Positions 17,988-28,118 are shown, counted from the stretch's first letter. The stretch is DNA of 43,709 bases from Nitrososphaeraceae archaeon (GCA_022545895.1 JAKEIK010000055.1:1-43709), one strand, 5' to 3'. Notes: generated by a model not told the origin, from the letters alone. Translations and numbers: made by a program.

Positions 17988-19634
17988 ATGTCAATACAAC
18001 AAGGTTCTGCTGGCGGTGTACCAGTATTAATATTAAAGGAAGGTGCGACCCAAACTAAAGGTCGAGATGCACAGAAAAATAATATTACCGCTGCAAAATT
18101 GATCGCAGAGGTAGTAGCGAGCTCCTTAGGTCCTCGTGGAATGGATAAGATGTTAGTGGATAGCCTAGGAGATGTGACGATAACAAATGACGGGGCAACA
18201 ATCCTCAAAGAAATTGATGTTCAGCATCCGGCTGCCAAAATGATGGTTGAGATAAGCAAGGCAACTGATAATGAGGTAGGAGACGGTACGACATCAGTGG
18301 TGGTTCTCGCTGGGGCATTGATAGAAAAGGCTGAAGAATTGATTAGTAAAGATGTTCATCCAACCATAATAGTTGACGGTTATAGAAAAAGTGCGATCAA
18401 AGCGATTGAAATACTTAGCAACCTTGCGCAAAAGATAGACGGTGGAGACAAATCCCAATTAGTTAGGATTGCAAGGACTTCAATGCAAACAAAGCTTGTC
18501 TCAAAAGAGTCGAATGAGCTTGCCGAATTAGTGGTTAATGCAGCTATTCAGGTATCGGAAAAATTTGACAGTAAATATAAGGTCGACATTGAGGATGTTA
18601 AAGTAGAAAAGAAAGCTGGAGGCTCATTGAGGGATACAAAGTTAATTAAAGGAATTGTATTGGACAAGGAAGTTGTCCATGGTGGAATGCCAAAGAGGGT
18701 CGAAAAAGCAAAAATTGCTCTGATAAATTCTGCCTTAGAAATAGAAAAAACTGAGTTCGATGCAAAGATTAACATAAGTTCACCTGATCAAATGAAGATG
18801 TTTCTGGAAGAAGAGAACAAGATGCTGATGACAATGGTAGATAAAATTAACAAATCAGGCGCTAACGTGGTTATATGTCAAAAAGGAATAGATGACATAG
18901 CACAGCACTATATGGCTAAGGCCAACATTTTAGCCGTTCGTAGGGTTAAAGAAAGTGATATGACAAAACTCTCGAGAGCAACAGGTGCGCGTATAGTCAG
19001 TAATCTTGATGACCTAAGTTCTAAGGATTTGGGTTTGGCTGACCTGGTTGAAGAAAGAAAGGTTGAAACCGATAAATGGGTCTTCGTGGAAGGTTGTCGA
19101 CATCCGAAATCCGTGACAATCCTAATCAGAGGAGGTTCACAGAGAGTTGTAGATGAAGCTGAGCGGTCTATTCATGATGCACTGATGGTTACTAAGGATG
19201 TGTTAGAAAGACCTGCCATAGTCGCAGGGGGAGGCTCTCCAGAATCATATACAGCAGGGAAACTAAGAGAATGGTCGAATAGCTTATCAGGCAGGGAACA
19301 GTTAGCAGCGGAAAAGTTTGCTGAATCGCTCGAGGTAATTCCACTCCGCTTGGCAGAGAATGCGGGAATGGACCCAATCGACACCCTAACAGAATTACGT
19401 TCGAAGCAGCTGAAGGGTTCAAAATGGAGCGGCATAGATGTTAGAAATGGAAAAGTAACAGATATGTCGAAGCTAGATATAGTTGAACCGCTTAGCGTAA
19501 AAGAACAAATAATCAAGTCAGCCACGGAGGTTGCATCCATGATCTTAAGGATCGATGATGTAATTGCGTCAAGCAAATCTGGTGGCCCACCTGGTGGTGG
19601 AGGAATGCCTCCAGGCGGCATGGGTGACATGTGA
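17988..19634 (+). CDS. thermosome (group II chaperonin) subunit
   Basis: [51 protein letters not shown]; Gly/Met-rich C-terminus [17 protein letters not shown]. Confidence 0.97.
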   Translation: MSIQQGSAGGVPVLILKEGATQTKGRDAQKNNITAAKLIAEVVASSLGPRGMDKMLVDSLGDVTITNDGATILKEIDVQHPAAKMMVEISKATDNEVGDGTTSVVVLAGALIEKAEELISKDVHPTIIVDGYRKSAIKAIEILSNLAQKIDGGDKSQLVRIARTSMQTKLVSKESNELAELVVNAAIQVSEKFDSKYKVDIEDVKVEKKAGGSLRDTKLIKGIVLDKEVVHGGMPKRVEKAKIALINSALEIEKTEFDAKINISSPDQMKMFLEEENKMLMTMVDKINKSGANVVICQKGIDDIAQHYMAKANILAVRRVKESDMTKLSRATGARIVSNLDDLSSKDLGLADLVEERKVETDKWVFVEGCRHPKSVTILIRGGSQRVVDEAERSIHDALMVTKDVLERPAIVAGGGSPESYTAGKLREWSNSLSGREQLAAEKFAESLEVIPLRLAENAGMDPIDTLTELRSKQLKGSKWSGIDVRNGKVTDMSKLDIVEPLSVKEQIIKSATEVASMILRIDDVIASSKSGGPPGGGGMPPGGMGDM

Positions 19635-19672
19635 CAAGAATTCAAGAATGACGCAAAATCGGATTCGAGCAG

Positions 19673-19710
19673 TTCTTCATTTACTATGAAGAATTTTTAA
19701 TTTTTTATTA
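19673..19710 (+). terminator. hairpin plus T-rich tract after thermosome gene
   Basis: TTCTTCAT-TTACT-ATGAAGAA perfect 8-bp stem followed by TTTTTAATTTTTT. Confidence 0.6.
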
Positions 19711-19894
19711 TTAACCACCAACTTTTTAATTATACCTGATTTATAACGGAAGCCAAGTTCAATGCTTTTACCGAGTTCTAAGAACATGATACTCAAGATG
19801 TAACTAATACGAACTGACAGCAGCAGTTTTTGAAAGCAAATGAGACACACTGTTTCCATTATGAGATAATAAAATCTTCCAAATTTCATTGTCA

Positions 19895-20404
19895 TTATCT
19901 CGCATCTTCCCCATCGTGAGGGTTTTGCGGGATCCATTTTAGAGAGGACTCGTCATAAACACAATCAACTCTTTCTGTTTTTACTAGTGAGTTCGCAATT
20001 TGAATGGGAAGTGTGTCCACCAAGTATTCTATTTTCTCGAGGGCATTGTCGTATTGAGACAAACCCTTACCACTTTTGAGAGAAAAGACCACCTTGAGAT
20101 TTGGGTCTGCAGACACATCACAAAAAACTAATGATACTTTTAATCCTTTATTGCCTCTTCTCCGCTTCATTTCTTTAAGGAGACCCTTAATTTTATTCCA
20201 TCTATCAGCTCCTAACAATAAAAAGAATGAATCACTATAAGATACAGGGAATTGTATTTCAACAAAACTTAAATAATTCGAGTCAGAAGGCACATTTTCT
20301 TCCTGTACTGAAAATAAACTCGACAAAGTATTATATATAATTTCTATTTCGAGTGGGGATAATCCAAAGTAACGGAAAAGTGCGATGCGAGCAGGACGTT
20401 GCAT
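19895..20404 (-). CDS. hypothetical protein
   Basis: 169-aa ORF without overlap to other genes; plausible protein composition; no family recognised. Confidence 0.6.
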   Translation of the reverse strand: MQRPARIALFRYFGLSPLEIEIIYNTLSSLFSVQEENVPSDSNYLSFVEIQFPVSYSDSFFLLLGADRWNKIKGLLKEMKRRRGNKGLKVSLVFCDVSADPNLKVVFSLKSGKGLSQYDNALEKIEYLVDTLPIQIANSLVKTERVDCVYDESSLKWIPQNPHDGEDAR

Positions 20405-20551
20405 AACTACTGTTTTCCTGTAACCATTGTAGAATAAAAAATTAAATCACATCCACCACTACTTTTGGTACAAGGGGCAGAGGAAATAAAGTCCTTCTGC
20501 AGGTTCGGTAGATTTTTAAGGCTATTTATGTAACCATGGCTGAACTCAGGT

Positions 20552-21208
20552 TTGGATTCTCCATCAATAAAAGTTACTGAGAAGAATGATAATCGTGTTG
20601 TTATTGAATTTAATAATATTCCCCGACAATACGTAAATGCACTTAGAAGATTGAGTATAAGCGAAGTTCCTACTTTTTCTATAGATGATGTTGTTATGCT
20701 TGAAAATTCTTCAGTAATGCATGACGAGGCTGTGGCACATCGATTAGGACTAATACCACTACGAACAGACCTGCACAGATTTGTAATGCCACACTTGTGC
20801 GAATGTAAAAGTACGCTTGGATGCTCCCGTTGTAGGGTGTTGTTGGTACTTGATTCAGAAGCTAACGACAAAACAAAAGTTGTTGGCTCAGGGGAGTTGA
20901 TTTCGGAGGATGATGTCGTAAAGCCCATAACTAAAGAAATTCCTATAATAGTCTTGGCGCCAGGACAAAAACTCAAGTTTGAAGCTTACGCAAGGTTGGG
21001 AGTCGGAAAGGATCATGCGAAATGGCAGCCAACATCAGCAGCGGTAGTTAAAGATGGAAAAGATGAGACCCAATCTGTACTTATGATTGAAACAACGGGA
21101 TCTTTAACGGCCGAAGAAACGGTAATGGCTGCAATAGAACTGCTTGCATCAAAGATAAAAGAGTTTAATAATTTAATTCAGTCGGTTGGTATTAAAAATA
21201 AAGTCTAG
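20552..21208 (+). CDS. rpo3: DNA-directed RNA polymerase subunit D (Rpo3)
   Basis: NALRRLSISEVPTFSIDDVVMLENSSVMHDEAVAHRLGLIPL; CxCx5CxxC (CECKSTLGCSRC); TTG start, stop codon upstream in frame. Confidence 0.94.
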   Translation: MDSPSIKVTEKNDNRVVIEFNNIPRQYVNALRRLSISEVPTFSIDDVVMLENSSVMHDEAVAHRLGLIPLRTDLHRFVMPHLCECKSTLGCSRCRVLLVLDSEANDKTKVVGSGELISEDDVVKPITKEIPIIVLAPGQKLKFEAYARLGVGKDHAKWQPTSAAVVKDGKDETQSVLMIETTGSLTAEETVMAAIELLASKIKEFNNLIQSVGIKNKV

Positions 21209-21259
21209 GTACATTTATTTGGGGTTCATTAATAACGACGGAAAGAAGGATGGTAATTT

Positions 21260-21607
21260 ATGCCTAATGATAGCCTGATTAATACAATTCGGACTCTTCG
21301 GAGGACTTTGAAAACGGAAAAAGCTGCTATATGGAAAGCTGTGCTAAAAGAACTCTCAAGGTCTAGGTCCAATAGAAGAGAGGTAAATATTGGTAGGTTA
21401 GCAAATGTTACCAATGAAAACGATGTTGTAATTGTCCCTGGAAAGATTTTGGGCTCAGGAAATATAGGTCATAAGCTGACGGTATGGTCATTTGATATAT
21501 CGGAAGTTGCAGCAAAGAAGATCATACAGGTTGGAGGCAAATTAATTCCTCTCGATAGTCTTTTACAGAAATATCCAAGTGGGAAGGGAATAAGAATAAT
21601 TGGTTGA
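21260..21607 (+). CDS. rpl18e: 50S ribosomal protein L18e
   Basis: NVTNENDVVIVPGKILGSGNIGHKLTVWSFDIS; heads the L18e-L13-S9 cluster. Confidence 0.93.
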   Translation: MPNDSLINTIRTLRRTLKTEKAAIWKAVLKELSRSRSNRREVNIGRLANVTNENDVVIVPGKILGSGNIGHKLTVWSFDISEVAAKKIIQVGGKLIPLDSLLQKYPSGKGIRIIG

Positions 21608-22076
21608 ACAGAACGCCCAAAAGAACGACAATCTGCCATTAACTATAGATGCCACGGATTGTATTGCGGGAAGAATGTGCTCTCAAATATCGAAGCTTTT
21701 GCTTAAGGGGCATAGCGTTAGAGTGGTAAATGCTGAGAAGACCATGATGTCAGGGAACAGATATATGATTATTGACTCTTATAGAAAATTCCTTACAATT
21801 AGTTCGGCGACTAATCCTATAAACGGACCAGTTCATCCAAGACGACCTGATAGAATTCTGACAAAAATGATAAGAGGTATGCTACCCAAAAGGAAATCGA
21901 GCGGAATTAGCTCATTCAAGAGATTGAGGGTGTATATCTCAGTGCCGCCCGAACTTAAGGACGCTAAGATGGAAACATTCAAGAATTCAAAGATTAGGAA
22001 ACCACAATCGTATTATTTATCACTTGGTGATGTTGCGAAGGAAATCGGCTGGAGCGGAGTACTGAACTATGAATAA
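21600..22076 (+). CDS. rpl13: 50S ribosomal protein L13
   Basis: IDATDCIAGRMCSQISKLLLKGHSVRVVNAEK; MIRGMLPKRKSSG; TTG start overlapping rpl18e. Confidence 0.94.
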   Translation: MVEQNAQKNDNLPLTIDATDCIAGRMCSQISKLLLKGHSVRVVNAEKTMMSGNRYMIIDSYRKFLTISSATNPINGPVHPRRPDRILTKMIRGMLPKRKSSGISSFKRLRVYISVPPELKDAKMETFKNSKIRKPQSYYLSLGDVAKEIGWSGVLNYE

Positions 22077-22512
22077 GATTGATCTATATCCAGGACAGAG
22101 AAAGACAAGTAGAGCTGTAGCAACTATCTCCAAAGGAAATGGGAAAGTCAGAATAAATAATATCCCTGCGGAACTAGTGACCCCCCAAATAGCAAAGGAG
22201 TTGGTTTTAACCCCACTGAAATTGATAGGTGACTATAGACAGAAAGTAAATGTCGATGTGAGAGTTCATGGTGGAGGTTTCATGGGTCAAGCATTTGCAA
22301 GCACGGTTGCAATTTCAAAAGCGCTTGTGGGCGATGGAAAAGGGGGTCGAGATCCAAAGGATCATCCATTAACGAAAAGCGTGCGCACAGAAATTAGAAA
22401 AAGGATTAACGAATTTGATAGACATCTTCTTGCGGGGGATCCTAGACAGAGCGAATCAAAGAAGTTTGGTGGTCCAGGTCCTAGACGTAGGAAACAGAAA
22501 TCGTATAGATAG
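22069..22512 (+). CDS. rps9: 30S ribosomal protein S9
   Basis: GQRKTSRAVATISKGNGKVRINN; C-terminal RRRKQKSYR. Confidence 0.95.
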   Translation: MNKIDLYPGQRKTSRAVATISKGNGKVRINNIPAELVTPQIAKELVLTPLKLIGDYRQKVNVDVRVHGGGFMGQAFASTVAISKALVGDGKGGRDPKDHPLTKSVRTEIRKRINEFDRHLLAGDPRQSESKKFGGPGPRRRKQKSYR

Positions 22513-22565
22513 CTCGATCGAACAGTCGGCGTCATGATCTTGTTGCTTGAAATATGTGATCATCT

Positions 22566-22712
22566 TTAGGATGGTGAGAATCGATAATGCTCTGTTATTT
22601 TTTTGCCATAACAATCCCCGCAAAGTTCGCCGGAAATATTCCATTGTCTCATTGCTTTGTATCTAAATGTTAGCACGTTACCGCATAAGGCACACTTCTG
22701 CTCTCTGTCCAT
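22566..22712 (-). CDS. 48-aa zinc-finger-like mini-protein
   Basis: My own translation (not in ORF track): MDREQKCALCGNVLTFRYKAMRQWNISGELCGDCYGKKITEHYRFSPS; two CxxC knuckles. Confidence 0.7.
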   Translation of the reverse strand: MDREQKCALCGNVLTFRYKAMRQWNISGELCGDCYGKKITEHYRFSPS

Positions 22713-22818
22713 AACCGTTGATAATGGCGGAATTAGAGTAAATTAAAAGTTATGACATATACTATATAATCAGGGGCAATATTTTAAATTAGGATATAAT
22801 TGCCAAAAAATCAACTAT

Positions 22819-24141
22819 ATGACAATGGATCCTAAAGAATCGTATAATAAGATTTTCTCCCTTATTGAAGAGCATCATAGATGGTTCAGCAATTCTCTCC
22901 CACTTATTGCTAGTGAGAATATACCTAGTCCTGCTGTAAGGGAAGCTGTGGCCTCAGATTTCGCTAATAGGTATGCAGAAGGATGGCCTGGTGAAAGGGT
23001 ATATGCTGGATGTACATACATTGACAAAGTAGAATTGATTTGTAATGAACTAGCACAACGAGTTTTTCAGGCTGAATTTGCCGATTGCAGAGCAACATCT
23101 GGGGTTGTTGCAAATCTTGCGATTTACTCTGCTTTTTCTAATCCCGGAGATTATATGTTGGCCGCCTCAATTCCTAGTGGAGGGCATATATCACATGGAA
23201 AAAAGGAACATTTTGGCACCGCAGGTTTCGTGCATGGGTTAAACATAGAACATTATCCATTTTGGAAGGAAGAAATGACAATTGATGTCGACGCAACGAA
23301 GAAGAAGATATTGGGGATGATTTCGGATAATAAAAAACCGGCAATAGCTATGTTCGGAGGAAGTTTGTTTCTTTTTCCGCATCCTGTCAAGGAATTGGCA
23401 GAATTTATGCATGAACACGATATCTACGTTAACTATGATGGTGCACATGTAGCGGGTTTAATTGCTGGAGGAGAATTCCAAGCTCCATTAAAGGAAGGAG
23501 CCGATTCCATGACAATGAGTTCACATAAAACTTTGTGGGGACCACAGGGCGGGATTATCGTGTCATTGCAAAAACACGCTGAAAATATAAAAAAAGCCAT
23601 ATTTCCCGGAAATACCAGCAGTCATCATTTGCATCATGTAGCAGGAAAGGCGGTCGCACTGGCCGAGTCTATGGAATTTGGAAAGGACTACGCAAAACAA
23701 GTTATACAAAACGCAAAATCACTAGCCCAATTTCTTGCAGCCTCCGGCTTCGGCGTTTTGGGGGAAAAAAGAGGATATACCGAATCCCACCAAATTGCAG
23801 TTGATGTTTCTAAATTCGGTGACGGCGGTACTATTGAACAGGAATTAGAAAAAGCGAATATCATTCTTAATAGACAATTATTGCCTGGTGATATTAAGGC
23901 TGGGAAACACTATATGCATCCAAGCGGCGTAAGAATAGGTGTTCCGGAAGTAACTAGGTTAGGAATGAAGAAAGGTGACATGGAGACTATAGCAGCGTTC
24001 ATCAAACGAGTCGTCATAGATAAGGTAGATCCCACACAGGTAGCGAAAGATGTTTCTGCATTTAGAAAAGATTTTCAAAAGGTACACTACGCATTTGATA
24101 ATACTATGCTGGCTCATGAATATGTACGGTTCAGAAAATGA
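22819..24141 (+). CDS. glyA: serine hydroxymethyltransferase
   Basis: NRYAEGWPGERVYAGCTYID; PLP-lysine motif MSSHKTLWGPQGG. Confidence 0.96.
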   Translation: MTMDPKESYNKIFSLIEEHHRWFSNSLPLIASENIPSPAVREAVASDFANRYAEGWPGERVYAGCTYIDKVELICNELAQRVFQAEFADCRATSGVVANLAIYSAFSNPGDYMLAASIPSGGHISHGKKEHFGTAGFVHGLNIEHYPFWKEEMTIDVDATKKKILGMISDNKKPAIAMFGGSLFLFPHPVKELAEFMHEHDIYVNYDGAHVAGLIAGGEFQAPLKEGADSMTMSSHKTLWGPQGGIIVSLQKHAENIKKAIFPGNTSSHHLHHVAGKAVALAESMEFGKDYAKQVIQNAKSLAQFLAASGFGVLGEKRGYTESHQIAVDVSKFGDGGTIEQELEKANIILNRQLLPGDIKAGKHYMHPSGVRIGVPEVTRLGMKKGDMETIAAFIKRVVIDKVDPTQVAKDVSAFRKDFQKVHYAFDNTMLAHEYVRFRK

Positions 24142-24360
24142 TTTTGAAAAAAGATGATATTCTGATCATCAATAAATTTGATAGCCCTTGTGTATTGCTA
24201 ATTGGTGATAATTACAAACATTTCACAGTGTTGCTATGTCATAAAAAGTAAGGGAAATTCGTATTCCATCGTACGCTGAATATACTTGTTGTAATGTGCA
24301 TTCATTAAAAATTATGGATACCACAATATTCCGTTCAAATTTCTGGCAGCAAATATTCTA

Positions 24361-25320
24361 TCAGTTAGCGTGCTGCAAGTAAAATTGTTCAATATCTAGT
24401 TTTTCTGACTTTATTCCTTCTATTTCCATGAGATCTTGCTTGATCCCCTTTCCTCTTCTAATCCTGCCATCTGGAAGCTTTACAGTTCCGTTTATGAAAG
24501 CGCTACTCCCACAAATAGGATTAAAACAATTGTCAACCCTCGTATGATATTTGGATAGAGTTTTTTCCTCCGAACAGTCTTGATTCAAGAAGAATCTTCC
24601 CTTCCTGTATTTAACTCTAGGGTGCTCAGAATCAGGCAAGTCTTGGTCTTTTGTAAAGGTAAATACCAAATTAAATTTGTCCATTTTTCTTGCCATGTCG
24701 ATTAACCAATTATAATATATCACGTTAATACTATTATCGTCAGGGAAATAGAGAGTCGGATTACTATAAAATAAAGTTAGGTTATATTCTGAGTCCTTTA
24801 TATCCTCCATATACTGTATTAGACACCTAGCTGGTTCTGCCCCGTTAGAGCCGGACCAATAAGCTATATTTTTTTCTGTGCCGTTTGTAATTTTGGACAT
24901 GAAGTGCTCCTTACGTAAGCCAAATTTCAGGCTAATCTTGTCTCCAGTCTTCATCTGCTCAAAGAAGTAAGGTGCAAATCCGTCAGCCTTACCAGTTTTA
25001 GGATTGATATATCCGTACGGCTTCTCATCTTTTATAGTAAGCTCTAAATGACGTCGCAAGGGAGATGAAGAAATGGAATAAGCGCGCTCAACGAAACTCT
25101 CTTCAGAATTTCCTGAAGCTGTGGGTCTTTTTAGAAATGCTCCTAGCATCACAAATTGTCCTACCTCGAAGGAAAACCTCTGAGAATCAGAAACAGGATC
25201 AAGAACGTAAGTAAATACGTTATGTGTCTCTTTAATTCGATCAATGATTTGCCATTCATAACAATTAGATCCTGATGACATATTTACCGTTGAATCTTTA
25301 ACTGAATATAAAATTTGCAC
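24361..25320 (-). CDS. ferredoxin-NADP-reductase-like FAD-binding oxidoreductase
   Basis: FEVGQFVMLG, ERAYSISSSP (FAD-binding RxYS), later nucleotide-binding-like region; Cys-containing C-terminus CFNPICGSSAFINGTVKLP. Confidence 0.75.
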   Translation of the reverse strand: MQILYSVKDSTVNMSSGSNCYEWQIIDRIKETHNVFTYVLDPVSDSQRFSFEVGQFVMLGAFLKRPTASGNSEESFVERAYSISSSPLRRHLELTIKDEKPYGYINPKTGKADGFAPYFFEQMKTGDKISLKFGLRKEHFMSKITNGTEKNIAYWSGSNGAEPARCLIQYMEDIKDSEYNLTLFYSNPTLYFPDDNSINVIYYNWLIDMARKMDKFNLVFTFTKDQDLPDSEHPRVKYRKGRFFLNQDCSEEKTLSKYHTRVDNCFNPICGSSAFINGTVKLPDGRIRRGKGIKQDLMEIEGIKSEKLDIEQFYLQHAN

Positions 25321-25548
25321 TCCCGTTCAATGATATTAATAGAAAAACAACGGCTCAACCAATATACCTTCTTTTGTTGCCCATCTGAAAAGCATTGGGG
25401 ATAATATTATACCATACTCATGATCAGATTGTCTCAATTAGTGTACTAATCGATGCTCTAAAAAATCATGCAATGCAAATAGAAAGTATCTGTCATATAA
25501 TAGTAAGTCTGGTGAAAAATCACCTGAAAAACTATTGGTACACACGTG

Positions 25549-25668
25549 TCAATTAGTTAAGTTCCAATGAATTTCTTGATAACATACAATGCACATAGCA
25601 CGATGATTAGTATGTTCACATACATACGTCTCCTTTGTTTCTACATGACATCTTGCACATTGGTTCAT
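25549..25668 (-). CDS. 39-aa Cys/His-rich mini-protein (putative zinc binder)
   Basis: My own translation (not in ORF track): MNQCARCHVETKETYVCEHTNHRAMCIVCYQEIHWNLTN. Confidence 0.5.
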   Translation of the reverse strand: MNQCARCHVETKETYVCEHTNHRAMCIVCYQEIHWNLTN

Positions 25669-25735
25669 AGGGTTCTAGAATTATTTTTTGAGCGGCTCAT
25701 AAAAATCATGCAAAGTGACTTATAGTATCTTTATC

Positions 25736-26692
25736 TTATCTTCCAATAGAGACACAACCCAAACGATCCTTGATGGATAATGCTAGCACATTTAATTGGT
25801 TCTTCTGGGATTCGTTCAATTTATTTTTCAGAAAGAGAGAGCTTACCTCATTTAGGAACGAATCTGTATTATAACAAATTTGCAAGTTTCCAGCATTATT
25901 TTTTTTTGTTATTAACTCTAACGCTTGGTATAGAGGAATATTAGCATCAGATTTTTGTTTTTCCGTCATATTAGCAGTATCCGTCATTTTTGCAAGATTT
26001 TGAATTCCTTCTTTAACAGGAAGTACTATCCAAGTAAAAACGGCTGGCGAACCATCAAGATTCCCAAATTTATCTATTGATCTCGCCTGAAATAGGTGAG
26101 TCCCTGTAGATATGCGTAAATATTGACATTCATTTTTCCCCGAGCCATCATTCTGGAAACTAATCCATTTTCCATCGTCCAATCTACATTCGAAATGATC
26201 AATGCCTACGGCGTCGGTTCCTGATATTTTGAAATTAATTTCGTTTGATGTGGTGGAGTTAGTTGGATTGATCTTCCCGAACCAACCGACTCTCGAATCA
26301 TCTATAGCGCTGTCAGGAGGAGTAGTATCCTGTACCTTTACCGTAAAGGAAGCACTAGCCATATTACCATTTTTATCTAAAGCCTTACAAAGAACCTTAA
26401 TGTTACCGATCTGGAAAAGGGAGGCGAACGGCGGTGTACAGGTAACGTTTACGATACCATCTATCGCATCTGTTGCGACAACCTTGTATGTTATAACTTT
26501 TCCATCAGGACCTGTTGCTTCAAAAACAGGATCATTTGGAACTGTTATAACTGGCGGGATTGTATCAACCTCACTAGCGGGCTTAGAGGTAGATTGTGAA
26601 TAGGATAATTCAGCGTGTGATATAACTATTATTATGCCAATTAAGACCAATAAAAAGGGAAAGTACAATCTCAGTCCAACGACCGGAGACAA
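25736..26692 (-). CDS. secreted or membrane-anchored HYR-domain protein
   Basis: N-terminal hydrophobic signal-like segment; HYR-like DTIPPVITVPNDPVFEATGPDGKVITYKVVATDAIDGIVNVTCTPPFASLFQIGNIKVLCKALDKNGN. Confidence 0.8.
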   Translation of the reverse strand: MSPVVGLRLYFPFLLVLIGIIIVISHAELSYSQSTSKPASEVDTIPPVITVPNDPVFEATGPDGKVITYKVVATDAIDGIVNVTCTPPFASLFQIGNIKVLCKALDKNGNMASASFTVKVQDTTPPDSAIDDSRVGWFGKINPTNSTTSNEINFKISGTDAVGIDHFECRLDDGKWISFQNDGSGKNECQYLRISTGTHLFQARSIDKFGNLDGSPAVFTWIVLPVKEGIQNLAKMTDTANMTEKQKSDANIPLYQALELITKKNNAGNLQICYNTDSFLNEVSSLFLKNKLNESQKNQLNVLALSIKDRLGCVSIGR

Positions 26693-27212
26693 CGGGTTAA
26701 GCTAAAAGTCATCACATTTAAGGAATTGGCCAGGCTATAGCTGATCCAAATTAATTACAAATGTACAGTCTGAGTCTCTACTGCTAAAGATTAGGCAACC
26801 CAATCTAGATAAACAAAATGGAACAGCATACTATAGAAAATAACGTAAACACTTCAGTAGAGTAATATAGGAACAAGGAAGAAGAAAAAGTTTTCTATTG
26901 CTGGACCATTAATTTAGCATCAGCACTTTCATCGAAATTACTAAGTAATCTAGGAAAGTTGAGCGGGTTTAGCATCGCTCGTTCCACTGGAATGAAAGTA
27001 ATAATTTTGAAACCTTATACTCTTCCTTCCTCGATATTGGAGATTTGGAATGTACCGCATTTTTACAACATATAGTTCATTCGTGGTACAAGTCATCTAT
27101 TTCTCCATTGATCGAGAAATTCAATAATTCGTTCCTCATAACTGAAAAAAAATGAAGATTGAGCCGGTAAGTTTAATTGGGACATTTGCTAGAAAAAAGA
27201 AAGGGTAGTTAA

Positions 27213-28118
27213 ATGCAGAAAGCTGTGACTGTAAGCACGGATCTAATATTTTCTATATTGGCTGACAGGCATAGCGTTAACATTTTAAAAGCAGCTTTTT
27301 CTGGCATGAGGGCTTCTTCTACTAATTATGTCAGTAATTTAAGTAAAAAGCAGTTTTATGTTCGACTAAAGAGATTATCTGATGCGGGATTGATAGAAAA
27401 GCGTGAATCATTCTATAGAACAACAACTTTCGGATCTTTAGTATTTCATTCTCAGGTCAGAACTATGGAAGAAGCTATTTCTAATTACTGGCAACTGAAA
27501 AGTATCGATGTATTAAGGGCACGGAATGACTTTCCTGTCCAAGAAAAGGAAACAATAGTTAACGAAATTCTATGTACCGCTGACCTGAAAAGCCTACTCA
27601 ATTCAACTCATTTAACTGGGTTCAGCATAATAAAGAATTACGACGCTCTTGTCATTGAAGTATTAAAATTATTGGAAAATGCTGAAAAAGAGGTGTACTT
27701 TGCGACCAGGTATCACCAGCCTAACGTTTCAAACAAAGTTTTTGAGAAGTTTGGCAACGGAGTTCTGCTGCATGTCTTGGATGGCAATCCTGAGCAGATT
27801 AGTGTAGAAAATAGACTCAATGCCATAATTAGGACACCGCCAAATAGGGAAGCTTCTGATCTGGTGAGTGGGATATTAAGATCTAACCGATTCGATCTGA
27901 AGAGATTGCCCACTTTGCCTATTAGTTTCATAGTTGTAGATGGTAATCAGGTAGCATATGAGACAGTAAATTATGCAAATCCCGAACAATTCACCACAGC
28001 TATATCGAAATATGATGACGTACGTTTGGCTCAGCAGTTCATTCAGTACTTTAAGCAACTTTCAAAGGATGCTACAGTACCACGGCTTCTCGAACAGGCA
28101 AGAAGCCAAGTGAACTAA
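27213..28118 (+). CDS. winged-helix transcriptional regulator with C-terminal effector-like domain
   Basis: N-terminal wHTH (SKKQFYVRLKRLSDAGLIEKRESFYRTTTFGSLVF); C-terminal EKEVYFATRYHQPNVSNKVFEKF region. Confidence 0.78.
   Translation: MQKAVTVSTDLIFSILADRHSVNILKAAFSGMRASSTNYVSNLSKKQFYVRLKRLSDAGLIEKRESFYRTTTFGSLVFHSQVRTMEEAISNYWQLKSIDVLRARNDFPVQEKETIVNEILCTADLKSLLNSTHLTGFSIIKNYDALVIEVLKLLENAEKEVYFATRYHQPNVSNKVFEKFGNGVLLHVLDGNPEQISVENRLNAIIRTPPNREASDLVSGILRSNRFDLKRLPTLPISFIVVDGNQVAYETVNYANPEQFTTAISKYDDVRLAQQFIQYFKQLSKDATVPRLLEQARSQVN

Noticed and set aside
19172-19645. 157-aa minus-strand ORF antisense to the thermosome gene
   Set aside because: Mirror of a strongly coding plus strand; low-complexity Ser/Pro composition typical of antisense reading.
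20407-20976. 189-aa minus-strand ORF overlapping rpo3
   Set aside because: Antisense to a clear RNA polymerase subunit gene; Ser/Thr-rich shadow translation.
24163-24181. GATGAT/ATCATC element after glyA considered as a box C/D sRNA
   Set aside because: C-to-D spacing is far too short; it is better read as a simple stem-loop.
26202-26603. 133-aa plus-strand ORF antisense to the HYR protein
   Set aside because: HYR protein has signal peptide and domain evidence; this is its antisense shadow.
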